Shown here: one piece after another, positions 42,839-58,903 of the stretch | Position numbering within the stretch: position 1 is the stretch's first letter | Layout: each line of letters begins with the position of its first letter | Source: Plantago ovata | Taxonomy: Eukaryota; Streptophyta; Magnoliopsida; Lamiales; Plantaginaceae | Assembly (NCBI GenBank): GCA_028274465.1 | Contig: CM051456.1 | Location: 16,519,745-16,583,744, forward strand | Direction: 5' to 3' | Length of the DNA stretch: 64,000 nt | Position numbers and translations under genes: made by a program | The notes under the pieces: model-generated | The model's input: the letters and a program-made list of their open reading frames with translations, nothing else | Database searches by the model: none | What the model was told of the DNA's origin: nothing

Positions 42839-45800
42839 ATGGTTTGTTCTCTTCTCTTCTCTTCTCTTCTCTTCTTAACTTGTTATTATTCTTTCTTGTC
42901 TTGTTACTTTGCATCAAGATTCATAACAGGTACTGGCTAGTACTCAGTAGTAGGATACTTGTTTAGACTGTACATGTGTAAGTTTAACTATTTTACTGGC
43001 TTGTTATTTTCTACTAGTATGTCATTGCTTGTGTATATGCTTATTATTATGGTTACTATCTTGACAAAACTATGGAGTATGTTCGATTGTTGATACACCT
43101 AAAAGCTTCTAACAAGTAGTACTCCTGCTCCTGCATGTGAATTTTCTAGAAGCACAAGGCCTATGATTTAATCTGTGGATACAACTGTAATATTAGATGT
43201 CCGATTATGTTATACATTGAGATGATACTTGACACATACTCACATAGGATTCAAGAGAAGATGTAATACTAGCAATTTATCTAGTGTGAAAATTTTCAAC
43301 TGTAAAGCACAGAGCAAGGTTAAATGTTAAAACAAAGGTAATGAGGCATTAGATCAGGGAAAATACAAAGCTTTAGATAATTTAAGCTTTGTTAGAAAAT
43401 TACTTGATCATATTCACAGTAAATCTCGAGCTGCAGAGTTCTCTTTACTTTTCAGAATGTGCTGTATTTTGGTAAGCCAAAATCCCTGTGGGAGGGCTGC
43501 TTAGGCAGGCAGGTCCGCTGGTGTGAACTGGGCAAAACGGAAACTGATTTTAAAAAACTAATGTAGGTTCATGAGACGAGATCGCACGCTCGTGCTCAAT
43601 CTCCTGATGAGGAGAAGGTAAAGACCAGGAAACAGAAGTCAGAGATCAAGTCAGTCGAGGAGCAGCAGTCACCTAAAAGAGTCAAAACAGAAAAGGACGA
43701 CGACGTCAAGACGGAGAACAAGAATGACCAGGACGATAATAATAATGGAAAGTCTGATGAAGATGTTAGAGAACAGTTTCTCCAGTTCTGCAAGGAAACA
43801 AGTGATCATCTCTCCGTTCAGCAGATGCACCAAATTCTTGAAGCTAACGACCAGGACGCTGGTGGCAACGATGATGCTGTTGTTCCGAGATGGTAACAAC
43901 TAGTGTATCTTTAATTCCAGAGTAGAAGGTGGACGTTATATTATCATTGTAGAAATGGCCAGAGGCTTCTTTTTACATGCATTCTTGTGTGGCCTCTTTG
44001 CAGCCAAGATATTATGTTCTTTGGGCCATTGGACAAATGCCCGATTTGTGGCGGCAACTTGGCGGTTTCAGACATGAACTATTCTTGCACAGGGGCCTAT
44101 AGTGAATGGTCCACCTGTACATACTCCACTCGGGATCCACCCAGGACGGATCAGCCTCTACGGTTGCCTGATTCAGTCAAAGACTCCGCTGTTGCTGAAG
44201 TATCTATTTTGCCCCTAATATTAGTTTGGTTTAGAATTCAATGAATGAAGGGAACATGCATCTTAGTTTTCTTCTCTGTTGTTAGTTGCTCAGGAAGCAT
44301 GGAGATTCAGAGACTCGGCCTAAAAGGAAGTTGGCTGATAAATCTAAACCATTCAAAGGAATGATGATAAGTCTAGCAGGACGTTTAAGTAGGACGCATG
44401 TATGATTTCTGATCTCGTCTCCGGCAAAATCCTCATGTTACGATGTCCCGGGAATTCTGGGATTACTGATTTTATTTATTTATTTATTTTTCCTGCAGCA
44501 ATACTGGAAATCGAAGATAGAGAAGAACGGCGGGAAAGTTTCAAACAATGTTATTGGTAACTAACTATGCTTAAATTACAGGCTGATGAGTTTCAGACTT
44601 TACTTCTTGCGCTGAGATAGATTAGCATCTTGTTGCAGGAGTCACTTGTCTAGTTGTGTCTCCGGCTGAGAGGGATCGTGGTGGCTCTACTAAATTGGCT
44701 GATGCAATGTGAGATATATTCACATTAATGTTCTGTATATATTAGTATGAGCTTCTAACGACGGAAACATTATACAGGGAAAGGGGATTACCTGTAGTCA
44801 GGGAAGCCTGGTTAAGTGACAGTATAGAGAATGAAGCAGCACAGCCTCTAGAGGCATATGACGTTGTCAGTGATCTTTCCGTAGGTGGGAAAAGTATTCC
44901 ATTGAATCAGCTGGATCCCAGTGAGGAGGCTATTGAAACAATGACAGCAGAGGTAAAAATTGCCTGTGACAATGTAGAGTACTTGAATTTTGTATGCAAG
45001 GTTATAACTCTGGTTGGTTGGTTGCCTACAGCTCAAGATGTATGGAAAGAGGGGTGTTCACAGAGACTCCAAGCTGCAGGATGAAGGTGGACAAATACTC
45101 GAGAAGGATGGAATCTTGTATAACTGTGCATTTTCTGTTTCTGACAGAGGACGGGGAGTAAATCAGTATGATTCCAACTTTACTTGTTGTTTTCCACATT
45201 ACTGTATGCATTCGGAACATTTTGATCACTGTCTTTCTCACAACTTGGCTGCTGGCTGATTGTTTTGGTGCAGATTCTGTGTTGTGCAACTGATCTCTCT
45301 ACCAGACAATCGCCTCTATATGTATTACAAGAGGGGAACAATTGGTAATGACGCAGGAGCAGATGAGCGAGTGGACGAGTGGCAGGATGTCAATAGTGCT
45401 ATTAAAGAGTTTAGTAAACAGTTTCAAGGGTTGACGGGAAATGAGTTTGAACCGTGGGAGAGAGAGAAGAAAATTGAGAAGAAGCCGCAGATGTTCTTCC
45501 CGATTGATATGGTAGGTGCATGCTTTTTCATGTTACTCCATTAACTCCCTGGTACATTTGGATATGGAAATTGTTCATCCTTATTTTCATATGCAAGTGA
45601 AATCTGTATACTTGGTATTTCTCTGTCCAGGATGATGGGTTTGAAGTCAGACATGGAGGGCTAGGCCTTCGCCAACTAGGTGTAGCAGCTGCACATAGCA
45701 AGCTTGAACCGAAGGTAGCAAGTTTCATGAAGGTCCTGTGCAGCCAGGAGGTTTACAGGTGCGTGAATTTGCTGAAGATTTACATCCCATATTTTCAGTA

Positions 45801-47491
45801 TTAGGTGCAGCAGGAACATAATGTCTCTGTTTGCAGGTATGCTCTGATGGAAATGGGGTTGGACACGCTTGATATCCCGATTGGGATGCTCACAGATACT
45901 CATTTAAAGAGATGTATGTTCTTATAGATTGGTCCTCTGGTATTGGAGTGAAGTGCGCCAGTTATAGGTTCTAATAACCTGTCACTATGCAGGTGAAGAT
46001 GTTCTTCATGAATTTGTGGATAAGCTGAAAAACCAGACGGAAACAGGACAGAGGGCAGAAGCTGTGTGGTCTGATTTCAGCCAAAGATGGTTTACCCTTA
46101 TGCCATCCACCAGGCCATACATATTCCGGGATTTCAATGATTTTGCTGATCATGTGAGCATGTTACACCTCAGCTACGATATAAGCGTGACAAGGCGGTA
46201 CTGACTAGAACTGTAACATGCAGGGTGCAGCTGCGTTTGAGACTATAAGGGATATTACGGTAGCATCCCATCTTATAGGAGACATGTCCGGTGCCACCAT
46301 TGATGATCCTCTTTTCGATAGGTACAAGAAACTGGCATGTTCAATTACTCCATTGGAAACAGAAACGGACGATTACAAGATGATATCCAATTATCTGGAA
46401 AAAACTTATGAACCTGTCAAAGTCGGGGAGATTGTAAGTCATTAAATTTATGCTCTATGTCATATCATTGGCGGTCCAATGAGACTAGAGTTGTTATTAT
46501 AAACTTTTTTCTGAATCCCTTTTCCAGAGTTACGGAGTCTCAATTCAGGATGTCTTCGCTGTTGAATTGAGTGCTTGCCCCTCTCTTGATGAGATCAAGA
46601 AATTGCCAAACAATGTCTTGCTGTGGTGTGGTGAGTCTTGTGTATCAGGCAGTATTTCTTGCTTTTCAGGTTTTTTTAGGTGATTTAACTGTCAGTAATG
46701 GTGTAATTTCAGGAAGTCGCACTTCGAATCTGTTGAGGCACCTGCAGAAGGGGTTTCTACCTGCAGTGTGTGACTTGCCAGTACCTGGCTATATGGTAAT
46801 ATATCTAGGCACATATATGAGCAACACACCAGTGCTTAGATTTGCTTGAGGTTCACTGGTGGCTTTGTTTGGTTTTAGTTCTATATAAAAGCTCATGTTT
46901 AGTCTTAATTTCTTCAGTTTGGGAGTGCTATAGTGTGCTCAGATGCTGCAGCTGAAGCAGCCAGGTATGGTTTCACGGCTGTAGATAGACCAGAAGGTTT
47001 CTTGGTGTTGGCTGTTGCATCGTTGGGCGAAGAAGTAACAGAACTGACGAGTGCACCAGAGGTTTGCACAATTGCATAGATTTTTTTTTTCTTCAGTCAA
47101 ATTAGTATGTTAGGTGGTCAAAGGAAATTGTTCTAATCAGAGTTGTACATGATGCAAAGCAGGAGACGGAATCACTTGAAAAGAAGAAAATGGGAGTCAA
47201 GGGTCTTGGCAGGAAGAAAACAGATGAATCCGAGCACTTTGTCTGGGAAGATGATATCAAAGTCCCGTGTGGTCGTTTAGTCCCATCTGAACACAAGGAT
47301 AGCCCTCTCGAGTTCAACGAGTATGCTGTGTACGATCCAAAACAGGTACGAACAAACTCTATTTGTAACAAGTGACCTCCCTTAAAGCACATATTGAACT
47401 CTGTCACACATGTATCATGCAGGTTAGCATAAGGTTCCTGGTTTCCATCAAGTTTGAAGAAAAAGATGTTGTGTATGACACGGAGGAGTAA
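42839..47491 (+). CDS. PARP3: poly(ADP-ribose) polymerase 3-like protein
   Basis: Eighteen coding exons: 42839-42841, 43567-43892, 44004-44199, 44286-44399, 44499-44556, 44639-44708, 44778-44952, 45032-45165, 45274-45511, 45631-45758, 45837-45913, 45993-46153, 46224-46433, 46528-46630, 46713-46795, 46918-47061, 47163-47345, 47423-47491. All borders are GT-AG and phases agree, giving 823 residues. Domain order: basic N-terminus (VHETRSHA), PADR1 zinc region (CPICGG), BRCT (GMMISLAGRLSRTHQYWKSK), WGR, PARP regulatory domain, catalytic domain. At the active site LLWCGSR replaces the usual LLWHGSR, so the catalytic His is Cys. NEYAVYDPKQ keeps the Glu. Plant PARP3 proteins are known for this altered triad and act in seeds and stress. 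ADP-ribosylation activity is doubtful. The first coding exon is only the ATG. The gene is convergent with SKD1. Confidence 0.96.
42843..42877 (+). repeat. TTCTC microsatellite in PARP3 intron 1
   Basis: CTCTT repeated about five times directly after the first donor site. It lies in a pyrimidine-rich stretch and might influence splicing of the 3-nt coding exon, though this is not shown. Confidence 0.7.
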
Positions 47492-48606
47492 GAAAGGCAA
47501 GCAGGAAAGAAGCTCCATATGTATGTTAGGATTATTATAGCGTTGTAGATTATATAGTTTTTGTTCCCTCCTATCTGCGCGGAAGGAGGTGGTTTTGGCA
47601 AAGATATGGTCGGCTCCTTGTTCCCAGATGGTGAAATGTTTTGTTGTGCATAGTTATCTTAGGCAGGGATCTTTTGTTTTGTATGATCAAAGAAAAACTT
47701 CTGTTTCTCAATATAATAGTATAGTAGTGTAAGTGTGTGACTAGTATGTTTTAAATTTGCTCCCAAATTTTGCTTAATTGTATGCATGTTTGATTTTGTT
47801 CCATGTGGATTCTATACATATGCGAGGTCTGTAAAGAAATGAATGTACTATAACAGATACAAGTCATGTCTGTAATTGTCAAGAACATGTAATCCACTAA
47901 ATGCATCGAGGTCGTGCAGAAAATTACGAGATTCTCAGTTAGACATTCTATCAAACTCCATAAATGCATTCTCTTAAGAGACATACCTGAAAGTTGCATG
48001 TAAATGTCCACCAGTAGAGGTTGAATAATCCAGGAGTCGAGATGCTCGCTCGACTAGAAAACAGGGAAAAATGTCGGACTCTGTCTGCTATGAAGAACAT
48101 TGTTAAATTCACCTAGGGCTTTTTTTTCTTAACGGCTTAAATTCACCTAGGTTGTTATTTTATTTTATTCTAATCGCAAAGTTTTGTTTGGTACATGCTT
48201 AAACTGAACCGAACCAATTAATTTAACCAAGTAAACTTTGTTCGAGTCCGAAAGCGTTATCATTAACGTGAGTTTAACAAAACGATCTCGACTCAATTAG
48301 ACAAATTACGATAAAAGGCTACTATGATACACTTAACAGTAAGTATATATTTTACCTTTGCACTTGAACAAGGCACTGCATATTAACAATATTTGCCATG
48401 GCAACTCAACGTTTGTACAGAATAAAATCAAACACACTAGCGAGTTGAGACTAGATATAAGTTTCAGTTCATCTGCAACGCAATATTTGGGGAGGAAAGC
48501 TATTTTTACATTTAGAATATCAGTGGTCGGACCGGTAAAGACCCAAGATACATCTGGCAAAATGAAGCGCATGAGTAGGAGGATGTGCAACTCAAATCAA
48601 GTTTTC
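47492..48606. other. convergent intergenic region, PARP3 and SKD1 3' ends
   Basis: The two genes point at each other across about 1.1 kb. The PARP3 3' UTR probably ends near 47.75 kb and the SKD1 3' UTR (minus strand) near 48.3 kb. Nothing else is recognised. Confidence 0.55.
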
Positions 48607-52560
<3,954 letters not shown>

Positions 52561-54255
52561 GGTTTCCGATCATAAATCAAAATTTCTTTTCTTGTTGAAA
52601 ATCAAAAAGAAAATCAAAAATAGGGTTGTTGATGGATGGATTGAATTTGAAAATGATGATCGATTGAAATTTATTCTGAATTTTGGGTTGAAGCTTCAAA
52701 TTTGGGCTTATTATTATACTTGTAAGAAAGAAGGAAAGTGTCTGGAGAAAAGTATCAATGGTCGAATTGAAAGATTGAAAGATATATGGAATTGATTTTA
52801 CAATTTGTGTATTGAACTGAAAAACGCTGGTGCGATTTAACCAGTTCTTTTTTTGTTAGGTTTCTAATTAGCCACGATTTTACTTCTAGACTGCAATAAG
52901 GTAGGTAGGTCCATTGGTACATGGCCAAGTTTAGGTCGGTTTAAAAGCCTTCATCATTCCAATCATAATAAGATATAGCGCAACACTCACCACCTCATAA
53001 GATTCAAATCTTCTTCATCTTCAACCATAAAACTTAAATAAATAGTTTTTTATTCATAAAACACAAAAGCTCAAAGAAAACAAACAAAGTGGACATTAAC
53101 TGAAAAAGGAAAAGAGAAAAAAAATTGCATAAGACATCATTAGATGGGTTTTATGATGATAAGACCCAACTTTTGACACGTATAAATAGATGTAACTATG
53201 TAGTTGTCCCCAATCACTTCTGGTTATCACTTACAAAAATCAAATTTCACACTTTCATGGATTCTAGTGAGAAGAAGTCATATCCAATGTTCTATGGGTG
53301 TCCTTTATGTCGAGTTCACAATTCTTGTTGTAATCGTGTCGTTCTTGTCGTACATGCAAATTGAAGAATATTTTGGAAGTGTACGACACGTGGTTTTTCT
53401 GATTGGGGTGATATTGAAGATGAGAGCAACTATCTCCAAGAATAAGAAAGACAAGCTTATGTGCCACAAGATAGAAGCACCATACAAAGTGAAAGAAATG
53501 CAGATATCAGGGAGTAAGAACTCCATGCTTGTCTCTTAAATGGCGGCCATCAAAAAAATAGGAAAAGTGCACAACCTGCCAAGAACCCCCTCTTCAGCCC
53601 ATCCAATCCCACAAAGAATCTCTTAAATAGAGGGGGTCTCTCAATGATTTCTCCTGTCACCTCATCTTCTTATTCAAATGGCTCATCTTGTTCAGTTTGA
53701 AGCTCCACAATGCTCCCAGGATTTGACCTGATCACCATTTCCTTGTACTTTGGGAGTAGTCTAAATGCCTCTTTTGGATTACCACATAGTATCACAAGGG
53801 TTTTCTCCCTAACCCTAAACACCCTCATGTATGGCACTTGAACCCCAGGATCGATCGATTTGTCGGTAAGAAATAAAGAATAAATAAGATGGTAATTTGC
53901 AATAAGGACCTCATGTTTATAAGTTGTAACAATTTTGCCACCGAGATTTTATGTTGATATTAAGATGTTAGTAAATTGCAATTTAATCCGGTCTCTCTTT
54001 ATAACTTAAATAGAGACGGTATTTTATGAGATTTTGCGTATTTTATGACAGCCCAAAATCAAAATACAGATTTAATATCAAGGAGGCACGGTCTAAAGAG
54101 ACCTATAAAAGGGGAAATAAAAGGCAGTGAGAGGAAACAAGTATAGAAAAAGATCGCTGCACCACTTAAACCTGAGAATATACTCACTCCTTGCCTCCTT
54201 GGTTTCTCTACTACTCACATTCAACAACTCAGTGGCGGCCAACTGAAACAAGAAG
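52561..54255. other. divergent promoter region between SKD1 and a methyltransferase gene
   Basis: The two genes start 1.7 kb apart on opposite strands. Besides a MULE transposase remnant (53670-53856), the interval contains AT-rich spacer. The 5' leaders are probably at 52561-52800 (minus) and about 54130-54255 (plus). Confidence 0.5.
53670..53856 (-). pseudogene. MULE transposase fragment
   Basis: On the minus strand EAFRLLPKYKEMVIRSNPGS, then IVELQTE, and a stop. The N-P-G-S motif after an amphipathic segment (often Y-x-x-L-x-x-Y...I-x-x-S-N-P-G-S) is characteristic of plant MULE transposases. About 60 residues remain. Confidence 0.55.
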
Positions 54256-57200
54256 ATGGGAAAGCACGGCAAGAAACAAGCCCAGAACCACCGTAAAGGC
54301 GGAGGCAGAAGAACCTACACTTACGAAGAAGGCGACGACGAAATTCAAGAATTGCAACCAACTACTTCTGCTACTCTCCCCGGCTCCGATCAAGAATCTG
54401 AAGAAGAAGAAAAAGAGGAAACCCATGACCAGGAATCAGCGACTAACAATGACATCCCTTCGAAATTCTCTCTCTATCAGCAATCTGTTCAGGCATACCC
54501 TTTCTTAAACCCTTGTTCCGTTATCCATTTCTTGAAATGTTTAGCTTAAGCTGATTAGGTTTTTCTGTTGTGTGTTTATGAATGCTGCTGCAGTCACCGA
54601 AAGGGGATATTAGTTATCTGCAGAAGTTCTTCTTGATGTATGTGGGTGGAAGGGCTCCTCTTCATCTCCAGGAAGATTTCTGTGGCACTGCTCTTTTGAG
54701 GTGTTTCACCTTATCCATCAATTAGCTCTTTGTTTCTTGTTTCTGTATCGAATTCCTGTTTATTAGTTACAACTTGTTCGCTTTGTATACATTTCTGTTA
54801 TGCAGTAGACTTACTTTTCTTGAATTTTACCCAAGAAACCATTGTGTTACTACATTTGCCTGCACTTAGCCCTTAATTCTCCAATTTAAGTGTTTTTACC
54901 CCCATAATCTCTTAGTCCAGTGCATTCCTTTATGTATTAGGCTATCTATGATTCAGGAAAAAGGGCAAAGCATGTGGGTTGAGTGTTCTCGGGTGATAGG
55001 CAGAGGGAGGGAGGCGTGCGTGTTTTATATGCATACTTACGCTTTTGTACCAACTGTTTAAGGAGCTATGAGCCTTTGTTATGAACTTTATCAAATGCGC
55101 ACAATGGGTCACATGGAAGCAATTCGATTTTGTGAATGTTCACTTGGATTTGTCGTCTAGGGTTAGATAAAATGGTACTAAGTCCACTTAGTTGTTCAAA
55201 GATGGAGATACTCAGTTTATGTTCAATCAGTTTTTTATAGGCTGCCATTTTATTTTGTTGAAGAATTGGTTCTGTGTGCTTTTCGTTATTGGCAAAGCCT
55301 TGATATAGTAGTAGGTTTAAATGTTCCAAATGATTTATTGACTGCTGTTATATTTATCTGGTCAGATATTAAGGAAAAACCGTAATTGCACAAAATTATG
55401 AACTAATTAAAGCGAGTAGTAGTCCTTCTATCGTATCATAGAAAAAGTTATACTTACTCATTGGCAAGGTACATTAAATCCATTGAAGAGTTCTTACCTT
55501 TTTGTCTTTGGGAAGTGCATGCTTTTCATTTCCAATAAGCATGTAATCCTGCTTGTATTGTGCATTTGACAGTGTTGAGTGGCTTCACGGTGACGCTAGA
55601 CGAACTGCTATCGGATTAGATTTGGATCACGAGGCACTTGATTGGTGCATGGAGAGTAACGTGAATAGAGTTGGGTCTGATGTCAGCTCGAGAATATCCC
55701 TGTTTCACGGGAATGTATTGCAACCTCTTGAATCGAAACTGGTCAACTTTAATCTTGATGGTATTATGCCGAAAATCACATTGGAAGATAATGAGGGCGA
55801 TTCACTAGCAGGCCCTGATAATTCTACAGAGCAGGGGGCATTGAAGATGGCTGGGAATACTATAACCATGAAAGAAACGCAGTTGCCTCCAAGAGATATA
55901 GTGTGTGCGTTTAACTACAGTTGCTGCTGCTTGCACAGCCGTAAAGAGCTGATTTTGTACTTCAAGCATGCGTTAAATTCTCTGAGCAGGAAAGGGGGCA
56001 TATTTGTGATGGATTTATATGGTGGCACATCTTCAGAGGGTAAGCTAAAGATGCAGAGGAGATTCCCCAACTTTACGGTAATGTTTTCCTGAAGCTAAAC
56101 TGCTCTACATTATTGATAGCATATTGGGACGGTTTTTACTTTAGTTTATGTACTTATTTGCTCCCGTTTTAGTGTTGATGGGCATCATGGTTTCGTACAT
56201 AGAAATTTTCATTTTCCCTTTGTTAGCTAGAATCTCTCTATTGTGTTTGCATCTGTTTCAGAAGAGATCTTCTTTGACGCAATAGGGAGACATAGACTGT
56301 TTGAAAGAGCTTCGTAAATTTGATAAACGAATCTTTCAAAAAGATTCATATTTTTCTTTCTGAATGACTAAAAGTGTATGAATGTGTGAACCATTTCTTC
56401 TGATAGGAGTAACTTGAGAAAATACAGTATTGTCGCTATTCGATTATTCTTTCTTTAGCTTTCCTTTTTCTTGGAAAGCACTTGCTGAAATGTTGATCAT
56501 GAAGAATTGTGTTTTAGACCTATTTAAAGATACATGCATGGGTTAGAGGATTAGTATTTTACAGTAATTATACTAGTCTGTGTGCTGCATTAAGATCATC
56601 ATACGATAAAGTACGAGAAATGTAATCTTGTGAACCTGACTAACATTCATTTATTTTGAAGCAATAAATATCCCCCAATATCATGCTTGCATCACTAAGT
56701 CTGAAATCTTTGAGCTGTTACTCTTCAACAACTCCTAGTCAAATTATGAAATCTATGCTCAAAGGGTTATTGTCATGAAAGCGTAAACCTTTTGTTGGAT
56801 ACTATGTTTTGGACTCATTTTGACTTCCCTGATATGCAACTGTTTCAGTATGTGTGGGAGCAAGCTGAATTTGACATCGTTCAGAGGAAAACAAGAATTA
56901 GCCTCCACTTCAATCTCCACAAGAACAACAGAAAGATTCGCCATGCATTTAGCTACAGCTGGAGATTGTAAGTATTACAATACTTCATAACTAGCTAGAA
57001 ATGAAGAAACTTTTAGCGCCTTGTTCAAATATGTATGCTCATTGCAAATTGTCTCCTTTGGCAGGTGGTCATTGCCTGAAGTCAAGGACTGTTTGGAAGA
57101 GGCTGGATTTCGCTCGGTCTACTTTTGGATTCGAAATATGCCAGACAGCGAGGAAATTAGGCGTATGGATGGACTGCCGCTGGGCAGAGATGTGAAGTAT

Positions 57201-57263
57201 GAAAAGGCTACAACCTTCCAACAGCAAGACTCATGGAACGCGTATGTTGTTGCTGTTGCATAA
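54256..57263 (+). CDS. SAM-dependent methyltransferase superfamily protein
   Basis: Five exons, 54256-54492, 54594-54700, 55573-56077, 56849-56967 and 57065-57263, give 388 residues with consistent phases. An acidic, Lys-rich N-terminus (residues 1-75) precedes the methyltransferase fold. Motif I is LHLQEDFCGTALLS, the motif II region is TAIGLDLDHEALDW, the post-motif strand is DIVCAFNYSCCCLHSR, and FVMDLYGGTSSEG follows. This matches a conserved plant family annotated only as SAM-dependent methyltransferases. The substrate is unknown. Intron 1 uses a GC donor (CAG|GCATAC) with a normal CAG acceptor. No alternative GT donor keeps the family sequence QQSVQSPKGDISYLQ. Intron 3, which interrupts nothing conserved, is 771 bp. 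The gene is divergent from SKD1. Confidence 0.9.
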
Positions 57264-58879
57264 CTGAAACTGAATGATTCCCTCTGTGATTTCCAACAAG
57301 GCGACTCATGGAATTTTTGCGCTGCGTTGTTATAACTGATTGACTCCCAATGGTTTTAACCTTTCATGTTTTTTACTACTAGTTTGGTAAACATGGAAAT
57401 GTTGCAGTTGAATGTTGAAACTTGAGAAAACTGAGATTATACAGAGTAATAGACCTTGATTCATGGCAGTCATGAAACAATTACATTGAATTTTTCCCTT
57501 ACCTTTTCTTCTTTTTAGTGTTGTTATCTTTTGTTACCTTGTTTACAGTAAGTGTCTTCTCACTCAGATGAACAATTAATTGCTGCTAATTGTATGAATT
57601 ATGGTGACATGTTTACATCTAGAAAAGGACTTGAGACTGGTATCTAAGCAAATTAAAATGTTCTTAAGTTTTAAAGGTAGATATATGCATAGTTTACTGT
57701 TTAGGTTTACTCTTTTGTCTAATTTAATTGCGGATTAAGCAATTGCTAGTTGTTTATATTTAAGCACTTACGAAACCTCAAAACTGTATGGACTATAGTA
57801 CTATCAGTTTACTTGAGAGTGAGACAAGTGACTGACGCAATCACTTTAACAAAAGAGTTGTTAATCCAAAATGAAATTTCCAATAAGAGAGTTCTATTGA
57901 AATCTAATGAATGTGCTCAAGTTTTATTTGCTCCACAAATTTTGCATGGTCTAATAAGAAGAAAAATAAAGTGAAGGAGGAGCGTTAGAAGTTATCCCCA
58001 AAGACTCGAATTTAAGCAGTCAATTCAACTACTACTCTTTGCATGTTTAAAGTTTAATCTTTAAAGTCCATCTTGCAACTTGCATGACCAGGATTCAGGA
58101 AGACTTATAAAAATTGAAAATCCTTATAATTTTTTGGTTAGTTCTTCTATTCCATCTGTGTCTTTTTCATAATAGTACAATTCCATCAATATGTAATGGC
58201 CGTCTCCATCATCCATTTTACACAGAATTAGATTATTACTACTTCTTTTCATATCTCCCTGTTCGTACGTGGTGTAAATCCGATTCTAATAACCCAAAAT
58301 CATGAAATTTGTCAAATTTCTAGCTCAGTAAATAGTCTTTTCTATTCTATTAAATTAACTCCTTACCCGGAGGATGACTCAGTTAGAAAGGAAGAGTAAT
58401 ATTCTCATGGTTTCGATTAATTGGTTATTACAAAATGAGCCCCCACCCCTTAAACATATGCCATAAACCAATAGTTTAGTAACTTTAGTTTAGAGTTTAA
58501 TGGAATGAAGAGTATCTATTAGGCAAACAATACAATATTGGAAAGATACTTGATTTGATTAATGAATGAATGAATGAGATCAAAACCTACCAAAATTGTA
58601 ACCCCATTTTCAACAGATCCATGTACTGTACTACCTCACTATAAATCTCCACTTAACACCCATCATAACCCACATCTCATAAATCTTGATTTCTGTTACA
58701 ACTTTCTACAACCCCATGCCATTTTCATTCCAAGCATGATGAATCTCAAGTACAGAACCCAGATTCTCATTTCTTCCAAATTCCTGCACATAATCTTCCT
58801 CTCCCCCAAACTCTAGCACCCACTCAGATCTCATTATATACCTTGAGATCTTTCTTTCTTTCTGTAATTTCCTAAATCT
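57264..58879. other. intergenic, no gene seen
   Basis: 3' UTR of the methyltransferase gene, then AT-rich spacer. The final 250 bases contain the promoter and leader of the GT29 gene. Confidence 0.5.
58640..58646 (+). promoter_or_regulatory. probable TATA box of the GT29 gene
   Basis: TATAAAT lies about 260 bp upstream of the preferred start codon at 58904. It is the clearest TATA-like motif in the upstream sequence. The implied leader of about 230 bases is long but possible. Confidence 0.35.
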
Positions 58880-58903
58880 ATGTACTACTACCACTGCTAC
58901 TCA

